The notes below the pieces were generated by a model. The model saw only the letters and a list, made by a program, of their open reading frames with translations. It had not been told where the DNA came from and did no database searches. A program made the position numbers and the translations under genes. This document shows positions 7,029 to 16,516 of a DNA stretch of 64,000 nucleotides, in pieces. Numbering within the stretch: the stretch's first letter is position 1; the number at the start of each line of letters is the position of its first letter. The stretch is from an uncultured Romboutsia sp. (GTDB lineage: Bacteria; Bacillota; Clostridia; Peptostreptococcales; Peptostreptococcaceae): the NCBI GenBank assembly GCA_937880075.1, contig CALFLM010000016.1, positions 1-64,000 on the forward strand, given 5' to 3'.

Positions 7029-9908
7029 TTACTTTACTGTAAAATCTTTTACTATTTTAGCTGGATTACCTTCTGAATCATAAGTTTCAATAGTTATACG
7101 GTAATCACCACTAGATAATGTTACTCCCATTAGCTCTATACTTGCATAATTTAGTTTGTCAGATGGGAATGATACAGACATACCAATTCTACCTGGTAAG
7201 TTTGCTCCACTTAAAGATTGTATCTTTATATTATTCTGCCCAAATGTACTAGTTAAATCTTGGTTAAAAGTTAAATTTAAAAGTGTACCCATCCAGCCTT
7301 CATCTACTTCTATATTTGTTATATCTAATGAACTTTTATCTTCTTCATCAGTATTCCCTGTAAATTCTGGAATTTTATAATGGTCTACAAATCCATTGCG
7401 ATAGTTGCCATCATAATCAACATATAAAACCCATAATCTAGAGTTTCTTGTTAACTCATAACCTGATAAATCTATATCCAATTCATTATATCCTGAAGAT
7501 AATTTTGCTTCTGTACTTTTTATTTTACCATTAAGTACATCTTCTGACATTGGTGTAGTTGAGTCACCTGCTATAACAGAATTGTTCCACTCATATATCC
7601 CATAATATAATTTACCATGCTCGTCTGAATTAAATTTAAATTTCATTTTATTCTTTGCATAACGATCTATATTATTTCCACTTATTACTGGTGGATTAAA
7701 ATGTGATCTAAACGAACCTTCAACAACACTTCCATCTGGCATATTTATTGAAACAGTATACTTATTATCCTTATGTCCATAGTTATCTGGTACAATAATT
7801 GTATAAGTTTTCTTATCTGGACTTACAATGAATTTCGCTCCTTTAGTTGTAAGAGCAGATTCACTTGGACATATTATTTTAAAATCTTCTAACTTAAGAT
7901 CTCCCTTAACTGGCTTATTGAATGTAAACACAAATTTATTAGATTCAACTTCTGCTACATAATCTAATGTATAATCATTATCTTCAGGTTTTTCCTCATA
8001 AGTTCCTAATGTAAGAGGGCCATAAACAGGTGATGTTCTTCCATCATAACCTTCCATAGCATAGTATAAATCATACTCTTTATTTTCTTTTAATGATGAT
8101 ATTGATATCTCATTATATCCAGTTTTTATAGATACCTTATTTCCATTTTCCTTTATATCTTCTAAACTTATATTGTTATTTGAACGTGAATTAGTCTTTT
8201 CTACAAGCTTATAGTATAAATATCCACCTTCATCAACTCCATAAATATCAAAAATAGCTGATGTTGGACTTATTCTATTTAAATCAACATTTGATGACGT
8301 AGGATGATTATAGCTATAATTAAATTCTTTACTAATTATATTTCCACTTGGTAAAGTTATATACAATTCATATATATTATCTTTGTAATATGAAGTATTT
8401 AGTGTATATGTCTTATTATCTTTTGTCGTAACATCAAATATAGTCATTGAATTTCCACCTTGACATATGATAGAAATATCTGATAATTTTAATGCTCTGC
8501 TTGTTTTTTCATTTAAAGTAAATTCAATTTTACCCTGTTGTTTTGGAGTTATTGTGCTTATCTCATATTTATCTTCTCTTCCAATAAATGTATTATTAGC
8601 ATCTTCATTTATGACAATATTTTCTTTAGGAGTTTCAGTATAAACACCAACATTATCTCCATTGATTTCTACAGCAGTCAATGTACCATTTCCCATTACC
8701 TTTGTAAAATCTCCATTAATAGTTGCTTTTTTTACTGTTATACCTTCCTTAATATATACATTAGTATTTTTACCATTTAAATTAGCATTACCAATATTGC
8801 CATTAACTCCAATATTTGTCCCACTTCCACTATCGTTAATTTCATTTACACTTTGATTTATTGTTACATCAGCATAAACTGAATTTTCATTTATAGTCAT
8901 AACTGTAGTGTATACGTCGAGAAGTAGTGTTCCATTTAAAATATTTAGATTTGAAATTTTACTATCTCCATAGATAGATGCATTTCCATTAATATCTACA
9001 TTTTTTACATCTTTAACATTTTCTAAATGTAGAGTTGGTCCACTTATGTTTTTATTAATATTTGATGATATATTACGATACCTTTTGACATCATTACTTT
9101 CTACTTTTACATATGGTACTTTTGAGTTATTAATATTTACTTGATATTGTACTCCATCTTCTAAAATTAATTTTTCTTGAACTTCTACATTATCTAATAT
9201 TACCTTTCCATTAGCTACAGAAGAATCAATAGAAATATTTTTATATGTCTTATTTGATAGTGTTACTACACCATCTACTAAATCATCTTTAGTGATAGTA
9301 AGATCAGTAACTACTATTTCTGGTTCTTCTGGAATCTCTGGATTGCTTGGTTCATCTGGAATAACTGGTTCACTTGGTTTATCCGGAACCTCTGGATTAC
9401 TCGGTTCAGTTGGCTTCTCTGGAATAACCGGATTACTTGGTTTATTTGGTTTCTCTGGAATAACTGGATTACTTGGTTTATTTGGTTTATCTGGAACCTC
9501 TGGATTGCTCGGTTTATTTGGTTTTTCTTGAATAACTGGATTACTTGGTTTATTTGGTTTTTCTGAAATACTTGGTTTACTTGTATTAGCTGAAGAACCT
9601 AAATTATTTTTGTTACTTGATACTCCTGATGTTGCTGAACTTTTATCTCCAGTTTGAGTTTGATCCGCTTCTTCATTATTACTTACAGGTTCATTTGAAT
9701 TTCCTGCATTGCTACTTGTGTTATTGTCATTGACACTTATTGAATCATTTTGGTTAGATTCATTTTCCTTAGAATCATTTTGAACTATTGTTTGATATTT
9801 ATCGTCTAAAATAGTTCCATTATTTTCAGATTTATTTAAGAAATAAACTCCAGACGCTAAAACTACTGCAGATCCAATAGCAATGGTAATCTTATTTCTT
9901 TTATCCAT
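7029..9908 (-). CDS. Large surface protein with Pro-rich KPNKPSNP repeats and beta-rich ectodomain
   Basis: 959 residues. A hydrophobic segment near the N-terminus (about 7-24) without a lipobox is an uncleaved anchor or signal peptide. An Asn/Ser-rich stretch (~45-110) leads to a Pro/Lys/Glu repeat linker (~112-200) made of ~13-residue units such as EKPNKPSNPVIP and DKPNKPSNPEVP, a typical cell-wall-spanning spacer. Next is a region rich in short beta repeats with many Asn and Gly (~205-440, beta-helix-like), then three or four Ig-like or fibronectin-like modules to the C-terminus. No LPXTG motif, catalytic motif or known binding domain is recognisable. Neighbours are other secreted proteins, so a host- or matrix-facing structural or adhesive role is possible, but that is inference. 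Confidence 0.75.
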   Translation of the reverse strand: MDKRNKITIAIGSAVVLASGVYFLNKSENNGTILDDKYQTIVQNDSKENESNQNDSISVNDNNTSSNAGNSNEPVSNNEEADQTQTGDKSSATSGVSSNKNNLGSSANTSKPSISEKPNKPSNPVIQEKPNKPSNPEVPDKPNKPSNPVIPEKPNKPSNPVIPEKPTEPSNPEVPDKPSEPVIPDEPSNPEIPEEPEIVVTDLTITKDDLVDGVVTLSNKTYKNISIDSSVANGKVILDNVEVQEKLILEDGVQYQVNINNSKVPYVKVESNDVKRYRNISSNINKNISGPTLHLENVKDVKNVDINGNASIYGDSKISNLNILNGTLLLDVYTTVMTINENSVYADVTINQSVNEINDSGSGTNIGVNGNIGNANLNGKNTNVYIKEGITVKKATINGDFTKVMGNGTLTAVEINGDNVGVYTETPKENIVINEDANNTFIGREDKYEISTITPKQQGKIEFTLNEKTSRALKLSDISIICQGGNSMTIFDVTTKDNKTYTLNTSYYKDNIYELYITLPSGNIISKEFNYSYNHPTSSNVDLNRISPTSAIFDIYGVDEGGYLYYKLVEKTNSRSNNNISLEDIKENGNKVSIKTGYNEISISSLKENKEYDLYYAMEGYDGRTSPVYGPLTLGTYEEKPEDNDYTLDYVAEVESNKFVFTFNKPVKGDLKLEDFKIICPSESALTTKGAKFIVSPDKKTYTIIVPDNYGHKDNKYTVSINMPDGSVVEGSFRSHFNPPVISGNNIDRYAKNKMKFKFNSDEHGKLYYGIYEWNNSVIAGDSTTPMSEDVLNGKIKSTEAKLSSGYNELDIDLSGYELTRNSRLWVLYVDYDGNYRNGFVDHYKIPEFTGNTDEEDKSSLDITNIEVDEGWMGTLLNLTFNQDLTSTFGQNNIKIQSLSGANLPGRIGMSVSFPSDKLNYASIELMGVTLSSGDYRITIETYDSEGNPAKIVKDFTVK

Positions 9909-10115
9909 AAATTACCTCCTCTTTAATATTTATAAATTATACAATATATTTGTTTTTTCAACTTAATTCTACATATTTTTTATCTAATATGTCAATAATA
10001 TTTATATTTGTTTAATTCTTAAATTCTATCTTCATCCTTATCTCCAAAACAAAATAAACTAGATTAAATATTTTAAACTGCTTCCTGTCAAATATAAAAT
10101 GGAAATAATAAAAAA

Positions 10116-10148
10116 TTTGCCACCAATTTTAAATTTTTGGTGGCAAAT
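10116..10148 (-). terminator. Terminator of the C66-like protease gene
   Basis: Stem TTTGCCACCAA / TTTGGTGGCAAA, followed on the minus strand by a run of six T. Stable for this AT-rich DNA, and about 55 bp past the stop codon. A half copy of the 5534/32493 hairpin repeat lies just beyond it (10043-10080). Confidence 0.85.
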
Positions 10149-10203
10149 AATATTTTAAATTATATCAAAAATATTTTTAACTTTTCTATCGTTAACATTA
10201 TAT

Positions 10204-13200
10204 CTAATTTTTAAAATAATTTATCTTTCTCAAGTAAAAAATAACAAGAGAAGTAGAAATAGAAACAAAAGAAAACGCTAATAATACTTTTAAAACAATT
10301 TTATTGTTTCCATTATTATTTTTATTTTCCTCTATAGGTTCTTTTTTAATAGTCCCTTCTTCAGAACTATCTTGTACTGTCTCATTGTCTGTACTATTTA
10401 AACCATGAGAACTTACTATACTATTTTCCTGAATTAAATCTTCCTTATTATCTATAGATGGTTGTCTATTACTAGGTTTTGTATTTGATGAAGTCAATCC
10501 AGTATTTCCACTGCTAGAAGGTCTATTTTGAGAGCCTACATTCATATTACCCGTATTATTTTCAATTGTTGCTTCATACTTCTTATTTACAATAGTCATT
10601 TTACCATTTACATAAACAATCTTATAATTTTCACTATTTGTTAAATTACTACCACTAATAGTAATTTCATACTCACCAGTTGCGTTTGTATTTTCTACCT
10701 GAGTAGTCATTGTTGGAGTTAAAGTAAATCTATCACCATCTACTAAGCCTTCTACTTTATAAGTAAATTCTGGCATTGGACTACCTTTGATAATATTTAA
10801 TTTATCATCCGCTGTAATAGTTAATACTTTTTTATTTACAACTACTGGAACAGATGATATTGCTTCATTATAATTTGCATCTCCAGATTTTTTTGCAGTT
10901 ATTTTTACATTTCCTGCTTTATGAATAGTGGCAGTATTTCCTGAAATACTAATAATGCTAGGATCAGAACTTTCAAATATCACTGATCCACTTCCATTTC
11001 CACCTTTTGTATAAAGAGTAAATGGTTTATCACCATATATTTTTGAATCAATCGTCTCAATCTTAAAATTATCTTGAGTCTTCTTGCTAGTATCAACGCT
11101 TATTTCTTGACTAGATGCTGAGTTATAGTTTTTATCTCCACTATATACTGCTTTTATATTATAAAACTTATTCGACATACCTGTCCAAGTATATGTTGCC
11201 ACTCCATCTTTAATCGAAACAGATGTTGCACCTTCAATATCCGTTTCAACACCATCTGTTAAATTGACAAACCTTACCGTACCTGTGGCATTATCTCCAT
11301 ACCCAGCTTTATCTATTGATGCAGATAAAACAACTTTACGAGATTCCATTTCATCTAAGACCTTTGAAGTTAAAGTTACTGTAGGATTAGCTTTACTTAC
11401 ATTAACTTTAACATTACTCTTTGTAGATTTAATCATTTCATAATTTTTCAATGTGTGAGAATTTGGTTTAAATGTTACACTATAAGTATTACTATCTACA
11501 GTAGGAACAATATTCTCATTATCCCACTCGAAACTTCCATATTGTGTACTACCTCCAGTTAAAGCACTATCTGATAACTTTTGTCCATAGATCAGATTGC
11601 TTGCAGTAGGATAAATAATCGATGGAGCTGGTGCTTTTGCAATTTTAATCTCATATGTTGCAGTTGCATTATTGTAGTTTTCATCACCTAATTTTGTTGC
11701 CGTAATAGTTGCTGTACCTGCTCCTACAATAGTTGCTATATTTCCATTTATAGAAATTACGTTATTTGTGTCACACGAATATATAACTTTACCATTTCCA
11801 CTACCACCAGTTGTTTCAAGTTCAAAACTTCCATCACCAAATTTTTTATCAGTAACTGGTTTAATATAAAGTTTGCTCTGCTCGGCCTTAGAAATATTTA
11901 CACTTAATGCATCACTTATAGAACTCTCATAATTTTTACCTATACCATCAGTTGATGGAGAAAACTCAGCTACGATATTATGATCCCCTTCAATAGGATT
12001 TGTCCACGAGTAACTTGCCTCACCATCTGATACATTAATATTACTTGCAATTACCGTATCTCCAGCCTTAAATGTAATTTTTCCATCTGGCTTTTCACCA
12101 TTTACACCTGAAACATTAGCTGTAAGTGTTACAGCATTTCTATTTTTACTATGTTGAGGATTAGCACTAAACTTAATTTTTGCTTGTGCTTTATTAATAG
12201 TAAATGTTTTTGTATGCTCATTTGGTAATTTATATTTACTAGCTGATTGTCCACTTAAAACTGCTGTTGCAGTGTAAGTACCTGCATTTATCTGCTCACC
12301 TTTTACAGAAACTATAACATCATCACCATTTTCTATGTTTGTTGCAGTAACTGTTGGTTTTTGTTCTTTCCCATTATAGGTAAAATCTGTATTTCCCCAC
12401 GAAAGGTCAAGGGTCTTTTTAGAGCTTTCTGGATTTAACTTCTCTTCCCATATTTCTTTACCTGATGATAATATTTGCAAGTACTCTATATCATTTCCTT
12501 TGCCATCAAGCCTTGTAGAAATTACTGGCCTTCCGTTTAAATTTTTCACCATATATCTCATCATTCCTTGACTTTTATCATCATCTGAATCAGATAAATA
12601 TACAGCACTTATATTTCCATTAAGATCAAATTCTGCTCCCCAAAGAGTTACAACATGTTTTAGATTTCCTGTATAATAGTCCATAAGAACCATATTTCCT
12701 TTAAGAAAATTTTCCTTTACATCTCTACTGAACGCTTCATAATTAAATTGATAATTACGTCTATCAGTCAACAAAGTCGGTCCAAATACATCATAGAAGA
12801 ATCCTCCTCTAGGGTCTGGTCCATTTTCTAAAAGATTTTCTTTAGCTAAATCCGAGCTATTTGTTCCCCCTCCTGGATTTGGAACATAACCATTTATAAA
12901 TTGATCAGCCAATATATCTGACCAATATCCAGTCGGCCTATAAGCATATTGTCTAAGGAATAATTTATATATTTCACTATCATCCTGACCTTTAAACGAA
13001 TCTCTAAGATTACTTAGTTCTTTAGCTTTAGGATAATCTGGATTTTTAGCTAAATATTGATCAATATACTTTGAATTTTGTTCAAGCCACCAATGAAGTA
13101 CATTTGATGCTCCTGCTGCAAAACACAAACTTTTATCTATTATTCTATCTTCAGTTTTATTGACATCGTACCATCCTTTACCTTTAATATATGGTGCTAT

Positions 13201-13515
13201 ATACTCAACGTATGCTAGCTGTCCACCCATATATGTTGGTATTCTACGAAATTCACTATCTGATCCCCCCATTTTCGGTGGATTTATACCTTTTGTCCAA
13301 ACTATAGTCTTTAATTTTTTATCTTCTTCGTTTATATATTGAGTAACTTCATTTCCATTTTGTGAAAGTTCTTCTTTTATTTTATTTGAACTTTCATCAT
13401 AAGATGTTGTTGTTTTTTGTACTTCTTTTGAATCTTTTATAGCATATATATTTAATGTATTCATTTGGAATATCATAGTAAATGCCATAAAAATAGAAAT
13501 ACCCTTATATGCCAT
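10204..13515 (-). CDS. IdeS/Mac-like (peptidase C66) secreted cysteine protease with Ig-like repeats
   Basis: 1103 residues. After a signal peptide (1-25), residues ~72-355 align by eye with streptococcal IdeS/Mac-1, the IgG-cleaving cysteine protease. Shared blocks are VWTKGINPP, GWYD, CFAAGASNVLHWWLEQN, DPRGGFFYDVF, HVVTLWGAEFD and VYLSDSDDD. The proposed active site is Cys131, His287, Asp309 and Asp311; the His-to-Asp spacing of 22 equals that of IdeS (His262, Asp284, Asp286). Residues ~370-1000 are repeated bacterial Ig-like and MBG-type modules, which IdeS lacks. A low-complexity spacer, one transmembrane helix (~1072-1092) and a basic tail anchor it. The ATG used here lies 20 nt from the strong site AAGGAGG; an in-frame ATT at 13525-13527 sits 8 nt from it and would give a more typical MNKKMAYKG signal start. 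The substrate (immunoglobulin or other) is inferred. Confidence 0.8.
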   Translation of the reverse strand: MAYKGISIFMAFTMIFQMNTLNIYAIKDSKEVQKTTTSYDESSNKIKEELSQNGNEVTQYINEEDKKLKTIVWTKGINPPKMGGSDSEFRRIPTYMGGQLAYVEYIAPYIKGKGWYDVNKTEDRIIDKSLCFAAGASNVLHWWLEQNSKYIDQYLAKNPDYPKAKELSNLRDSFKGQDDSEIYKLFLRQYAYRPTGYWSDILADQFINGYVPNPGGGTNSSDLAKENLLENGPDPRGGFFYDVFGPTLLTDRRNYQFNYEAFSRDVKENFLKGNMVLMDYYTGNLKHVVTLWGAEFDLNGNISAVYLSDSDDDKSQGMMRYMVKNLNGRPVISTRLDGKGNDIEYLQILSSGKEIWEEKLNPESSKKTLDLSWGNTDFTYNGKEQKPTVTATNIENGDDVIVSVKGEQINAGTYTATAVLSGQSASKYKLPNEHTKTFTINKAQAKIKFSANPQHSKNRNAVTLTANVSGVNGEKPDGKITFKAGDTVIASNINVSDGEASYSWTNPIEGDHNIVAEFSPSTDGIGKNYESSISDALSVNISKAEQSKLYIKPVTDKKFGDGSFELETTGGSGNGKVIYSCDTNNVISINGNIATIVGAGTATITATKLGDENYNNATATYEIKIAKAPAPSIIYPTASNLIYGQKLSDSALTGGSTQYGSFEWDNENIVPTVDSNTYSVTFKPNSHTLKNYEMIKSTKSNVKVNVSKANPTVTLTSKVLDEMESRKVVLSASIDKAGYGDNATGTVRFVNLTDGVETDIEGATSVSIKDGVATYTWTGMSNKFYNIKAVYSGDKNYNSASSQEISVDTSKKTQDNFKIETIDSKIYGDKPFTLYTKGGNGSGSVIFESSDPSIISISGNTATIHKAGNVKITAKKSGDANYNEAISSVPVVVNKKVLTITADDKLNIIKGSPMPEFTYKVEGLVDGDRFTLTPTMTTQVENTNATGEYEITISGSNLTNSENYKIVYVNGKMTIVNKKYEATIENNTGNMNVGSQNRPSSSGNTGLTSSNTKPSNRQPSIDNKEDLIQENSIVSSHGLNSTDNETVQDSSEEGTIKKEPIEENKNNNGNNKIVLKVLLAFSFVSISTSLVIFYLRKINYFKN

Positions 13516-13524
13516 TTTTTTGTT

Positions 13525-13542
13525 AATGTTACTCTCCTCCTT
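13525..13542 (-). promoter_or_regulatory. RBS pointing to a rare ATT start of the C66-like protease
   Basis: AAGGAGG (13536-13542) lies 8 nt before an in-frame ATT (13525-13527) and 20 nt before the first ATG (13513-13515). Using ATT adds four residues (M/I-N-K-K), giving a classical positively charged signal-peptide start. ATT starts are rare, so this is a proposal. Confidence 0.45.
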
Positions 13543-13894
13543 GACGATATTATATATTAAGTTATATAAACATTACTCTTGTAATCAAATAAAATAAAAA
13601 AATATAGTTATATAATTTTAAAAAATTACATAATCCTATAAAAAATCAAACTAATTTTCATATTATCTTAATATATTATTTATTATATCACAGGATAACA
13701 TTGAAAGTAAATACTTTTAAAAGTTTTTCCATTATATTCTACGATTTTTTCTTATTTCAATTATTTTTTCTTAACATACTTTATTTAATTCCATATTTTT
13801 TAGTGTTAGTCTATATATATTTAATTTATAATTAAATCTTTGATTTCCATGTATAATTAAATTATTTTAATTTAATATTTTTTGCCTTACTTAA

Positions 13895-14010
13895 ATATAT
13901 ATGTTTTAATTAAAATATTTCATTAGGTAAAGTTATTATTTTGTATTGTTCAAAAATACAATAAACAATAAAATTATTTTATAATGTAGAATTATTATTA
14001 GAATATATAT
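13895..14010 (-). repeat. MITE-like repeat, copy B
   Basis: About 116 bp, in inverse orientation to copy A, with the same inverted ends and central TTGTATT-GTTCAAA-AATACAA hairpin. It lies in the 590-bp gap (13516-14105) between the C66-like protease gene and the Zmp-like pseudogene. The remainder of that gap is AT-rich with no gene visible. Confidence 0.8.
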
Positions 14011-14019
14011 AAAAGAAAT

Positions 14020-14044
14020 AAGCAGATAGATTTTCTATCTGCTT
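14020..14044 (-). terminator. Terminator after the Zmp-like pseudogene
   Basis: Perfect stem AAGCAGATAGA / TCTATCTGCTT followed by TATTTCTTTTATAT on the minus strand. Confidence 0.75.
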
Positions 14045-14105
14045 ACTCCCTGTTTTGTTACTATAAGTTATATTAGTAAAATATTTCTCATAATATAAAT
14101 TATTT

Positions 14106-15248
14106 CTAATTCATTTCTTTTAGTGTAGGATGTCCCTTCGAAACAACTGTTGATAAATCCCAAATTGATTCATCAAAACTAACTCTATTTCTATAGAAGT
14201 CTTCTGTTGATAAAGCTGATCTTTCAATTCCATGAGCTAAATCCTTATTTAGAGCTTTACCAGTTGCTTCTTTGCACTCAAAATTGTTTCTACCATGACT
14301 ATTAGCAGTAAAGTATGAATAAGCTCCAACAAATTTATATATTTCAGGATTACTTACATCACCTACACTTACAGAATTAGTTATTTTACTATATGCACCA
14401 ACATCAGTATCTATATTTCCTATAAATCCTGCACTTCTTGCTCTAGATAGATTTACATAATAATTATCAAAATTACTATCAACATCTACAAAGACTTTAT
14501 CAATTGTAGATTTCTTAACATTTCCAATAAATCCACCACTTCTATCGTCTATTATAATAATTCTTCCATCTAGAATCAATATGTTTGAAATATTTGAATT
14601 AATGGCTTCACCAATAAATGTTCCACTATACTGACCTACAGCAGCTACAGTTATGCCTTTAAGACTGATATTGTTAAATGTAGAACCAATATCTTTACCT
14701 GAAACTATAGCTGTATGATTAGTTCCGTTTATATAAATTTTCTCAAAGTGAACATTACTTACTTTTGCATTATTGGTTTCCGTTGCTAATACATTTGAAT
14801 ATTTACCATCCCAAGTCTGAACATTGGCATCTTTAATTTTAAGATTTTCAACAGTACCTTGTAAGTTTTCAAACAATGGAGAACTTAAACCTTCAATAGT
14901 AAAGCCATTTCCTAATAAAGTTCCTTTAAAGTTACCAGGAATTAATATTTCACCAATATAAGTTGTAATTTTAATATCCCTTGCTAATTCATATGTTCCT
15001 GATAGGTCATTTCTAATTCCTTTTAAATCTCTAACAGTTCTAATTTTATTAGCTACTGCTTGATTATATTTATTTAACCCACTAATTTCTGGATATTTTA
15101 CTTGTGAAACTCTACTATAATCCCAGATAGCTTTATCAAATTCTGCTTTACCTATTAAGAATTCTTCTGTTCCTAAACTATCAAATGAAACTTGATTTAA
15201 TACAGATCTAGTATTATCGGTAATATTACTTATACCGTTGCCAAAAAT
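14106..15248 (-). pseudogene. Truncated GLUG-repeat / ZmpB-like surface protease fragment
   Basis: An open frame of about 380 codons with no credible start. It runs leftward from the transposon junction at ~15250, where a TAG lies immediately upstream in frame, to a stop at 14106. The peptide has GLUG-like beta repeats (GGFIGNVKKSTIDKVFV, AGFIGNIDTDVGAYSKITNSV) and phrases like SFDESIWDLS, as in the N-terminal regions of streptococcal and clostridial Zmp/M26 zinc metalloproteases and other GLUG proteins. No HExxH catalytic domain is present. The 5' part was lost when mobile DNA inserted, so this is a remnant. It keeps its own terminator. Confidence 0.75.
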
Positions 15249-15402
15249 CTATAAATATATATAAATCTTGTTTAATTCCCTGCTCTACAAGTCCGATTTT
15301 GAAAACTATAAATAGCAATCTACTTTCGTTTGATATAACTCTCCGAGAGCTTAAATTCGGATACAACGCATCCTACATATCAGCATTATCTTGTTAGTGA
15401 TA
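15241..15402 (-). ncRNA. Right end of an IS200/IS605- or IS607-type element, possible omega-RNA remnant
   Basis: The ~160 bp between the tnpB stop and the interrupted pseudogene have the features of the 3' end of a TnpB element: several imperfect hairpins (for example CTCTCCGAGAG, and AGCATTATC facing GATATTATGCT) and non-coding sequence directly behind tnpB. In intact elements this region is the scaffold of the guide RNA used by TnpB, and its guide reads into flanking DNA, here the pseudogene. That it is transcribed is inference. Confidence 0.4.
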
Positions 15403-15657
15403 TTATGCTAATTTATATCTTGAAAGATTAATACTTGCATTTAAATCCCTATCCATAGTTAAACCACAACTACATTTATAAACTCTATCTTTAAGTTTTA
15501 AATCCTTCTTAATCTCTCCACATTGACTACAAGTCTTTGATGATGGATAAAATCTATCTGCTACTACCAACTCAATACCTCTAAATTTACACTTGTACTC
15601 AAGTTGTCTTTTGAACTCATAGAAACCTTGTTTTCTTATAGCATCAGATAAAAGAGA
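15403..15657 (-). pseudogene. tnpB: TnpB (OrfB) C-terminal fragment
   Basis: About 84 codons of the C-terminal end of a TnpB RNA-guided nuclease. Visible are IELVVADRFYPSSKTCSQCG, the zinc-ribbon pairs CSQC and CSC, and the last RuvC motif DRDLNASINL before the stop. The N-terminal three quarters, including the first RuvC Asp and Glu motifs, are absent: upstream sequence at 15658 switches abruptly to an IS30 fragment on the other strand. It cannot encode an active nuclease. Confidence 0.88.
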
Positions 15658-15873
15658 CTAAATATAGATGTTTATTTTGCAGATTCTTATGTTCCTTGGC
15701 AAAGGGTGACTTATGAGAATACTAATGGATTATTAAGAGAGTTTTATCCTAAAAAGTTTGATTTTTCTACTATAACTCAAAATGAGCTTGATGTTGTAGT
15801 AAATATAATAAATAATAGACCTCGCAAGTGTCTAGGATATAAAACACCTACAGAGGTCTTCGCTAAAACATAA
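15658..15873 (+). pseudogene. IS30-family transposase C-terminal fragment
   Basis: Seventy-one codons ending at TAA 15871-15873, with the IS30 signature YFADSYVPWQRVTYENTNG, the catalytic Glu in ENTNGLLREF, and NNRPRKCLGYKTPTEVF. The 5' part is missing. Just downstream the sequence TTGCACTTATATTGACAAT resembles an IS30-type terminal repeat. It abuts the TnpB fragment head to head, so both elements were broken by a deletion or recombination. Confidence 0.88.
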
Positions 15874-15927
15874 AATGTTGCACTTATATTGACAATCTAT
15901 CGAATTTAAGTTATTAAAAGCTCTCTT

Positions 15928-16191
15928 TTATAACTGTATTAGATATATAAATATTGCTGAAGTTCCTAATAAAATAGCTAAATCAATAAGAGCTAATTTA
16001 TTCTCTTTCTTTATAATTGCTATTACCAAAGTAATAATACCTACTATAATATTAATACAAACTAAAATAGGATTAGTAAATAGTCCCTTAATAAATATGG
16101 ATTCTAATAGATATAATCCTGTAATAATAAATAGTATGCTGTGCATTATTTTAATCAGTTTACTTTTGTTCATAAAAATATTATTAAGCAT
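15928..16191 (-). CDS. Small three-helix membrane protein, unknown function
   Basis: 87 residues from the chosen ATG. AGGAGGG lies 9 nt before this ATG, while an upstream in-frame ATG (16210-16212) overlaps that ribosome site and is unlikely. Three hydrophobic helices (about 14-33, 38-60 and 66-85 of this product) with short loops. No family recognised. It appears to be the last of three closely spaced small genes (61-codon, 11-codon, this one), probably co-translated. Confidence 0.55.
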   Translation of the reverse strand: MLNNIFMNKSKLIKIMHSILFIITGLYLLESIFIKGLFTNPILVCINIIVGIITLVIAIIKKENKLALIDLAILLGTSAIFIYLIQL

Positions 16192-16208
16192 AGTATTTTC
16201 CCTCCTAA

Positions 16209-16244
16209 TCATATGAAATATTCAAACCAGTTATTTTTTTTCAT
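16209..16244 (-). CDS. Eleven-residue open frame with strong RBS (MKKNNWFEYFI)
   Basis: ATG at 16242-16244 preceded at 7 nt by GGAGGAG, which overlaps the end of the upstream 61-residue frame. The peptide MKKNNWFEYFI ends at TGA 16209-16211, and an ATGATT overlaps that stop. It may be a leader or microprotein that couples translation of its neighbours; expression is unproven. Confidence 0.35.
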   Translation of the reverse strand: MKKNNWFEYFI

Positions 16245-16247
16245 TAT

Positions 16248-16430
16248 TTACTCCTCCATATACATCTCTCTAATATATATGCCTTCTATACTACATATAT
16301 ATTTTACAATGTCTATACTTCCATTAAATCCTAAATAAACATTACTATATAATCCATTAACATCTAATCCAATCTCTAAGTCTAACATATATATTGATAG
16401 ATGACTTCTTTCTCTCAAAGCAGTTTTCAT
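16248..16430 (-). CDS. Hypothetical 60-residue protein
   Basis: Short acidic protein beginning MKTALRERSHLSIYMLDL and ending GIYIREMYMEE. An alternative TTG start lies one codon upstream. No clear ribosome site (AT-rich leader), no membrane segment, and no family recognised. The last codons carry the ribosome site of the next small frame, which is the main argument that it is translated. Confidence 0.4.
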   Translation of the reverse strand: MKTALRERSHLSIYMLDLEIGLDVNGLYSNVYLGFNGSIDIVKYICSIEGIYIREMYMEE

Positions 16431-16516
16431 CAATAAATTTTAATTTTTTTATCAACAAGTAAATAATAATACTCAAAATTTCCCATGACTCTAATATATA
16501 CTCTTCGCCTTCATAT

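Noticed and set aside
9292..9531. Plus-strand frame with regular GLSGTSGLLG-type repeats
   Set aside because: Antisense shadow of the KPNKPSNP repeat linker of the 959-residue protein; no ribosome site.
9340..9590. Possible CRISPR-like tandem repeat
   Set aside because: Repeat units are in-frame coding repeats of a Pro-rich linker with no unique spacers of constant length.
15403..15873. An active TnpB or IS30 element
   Set aside because: Both frames lack their N-terminal parts and essential catalytic motifs; the junction is a fusion of fragments.
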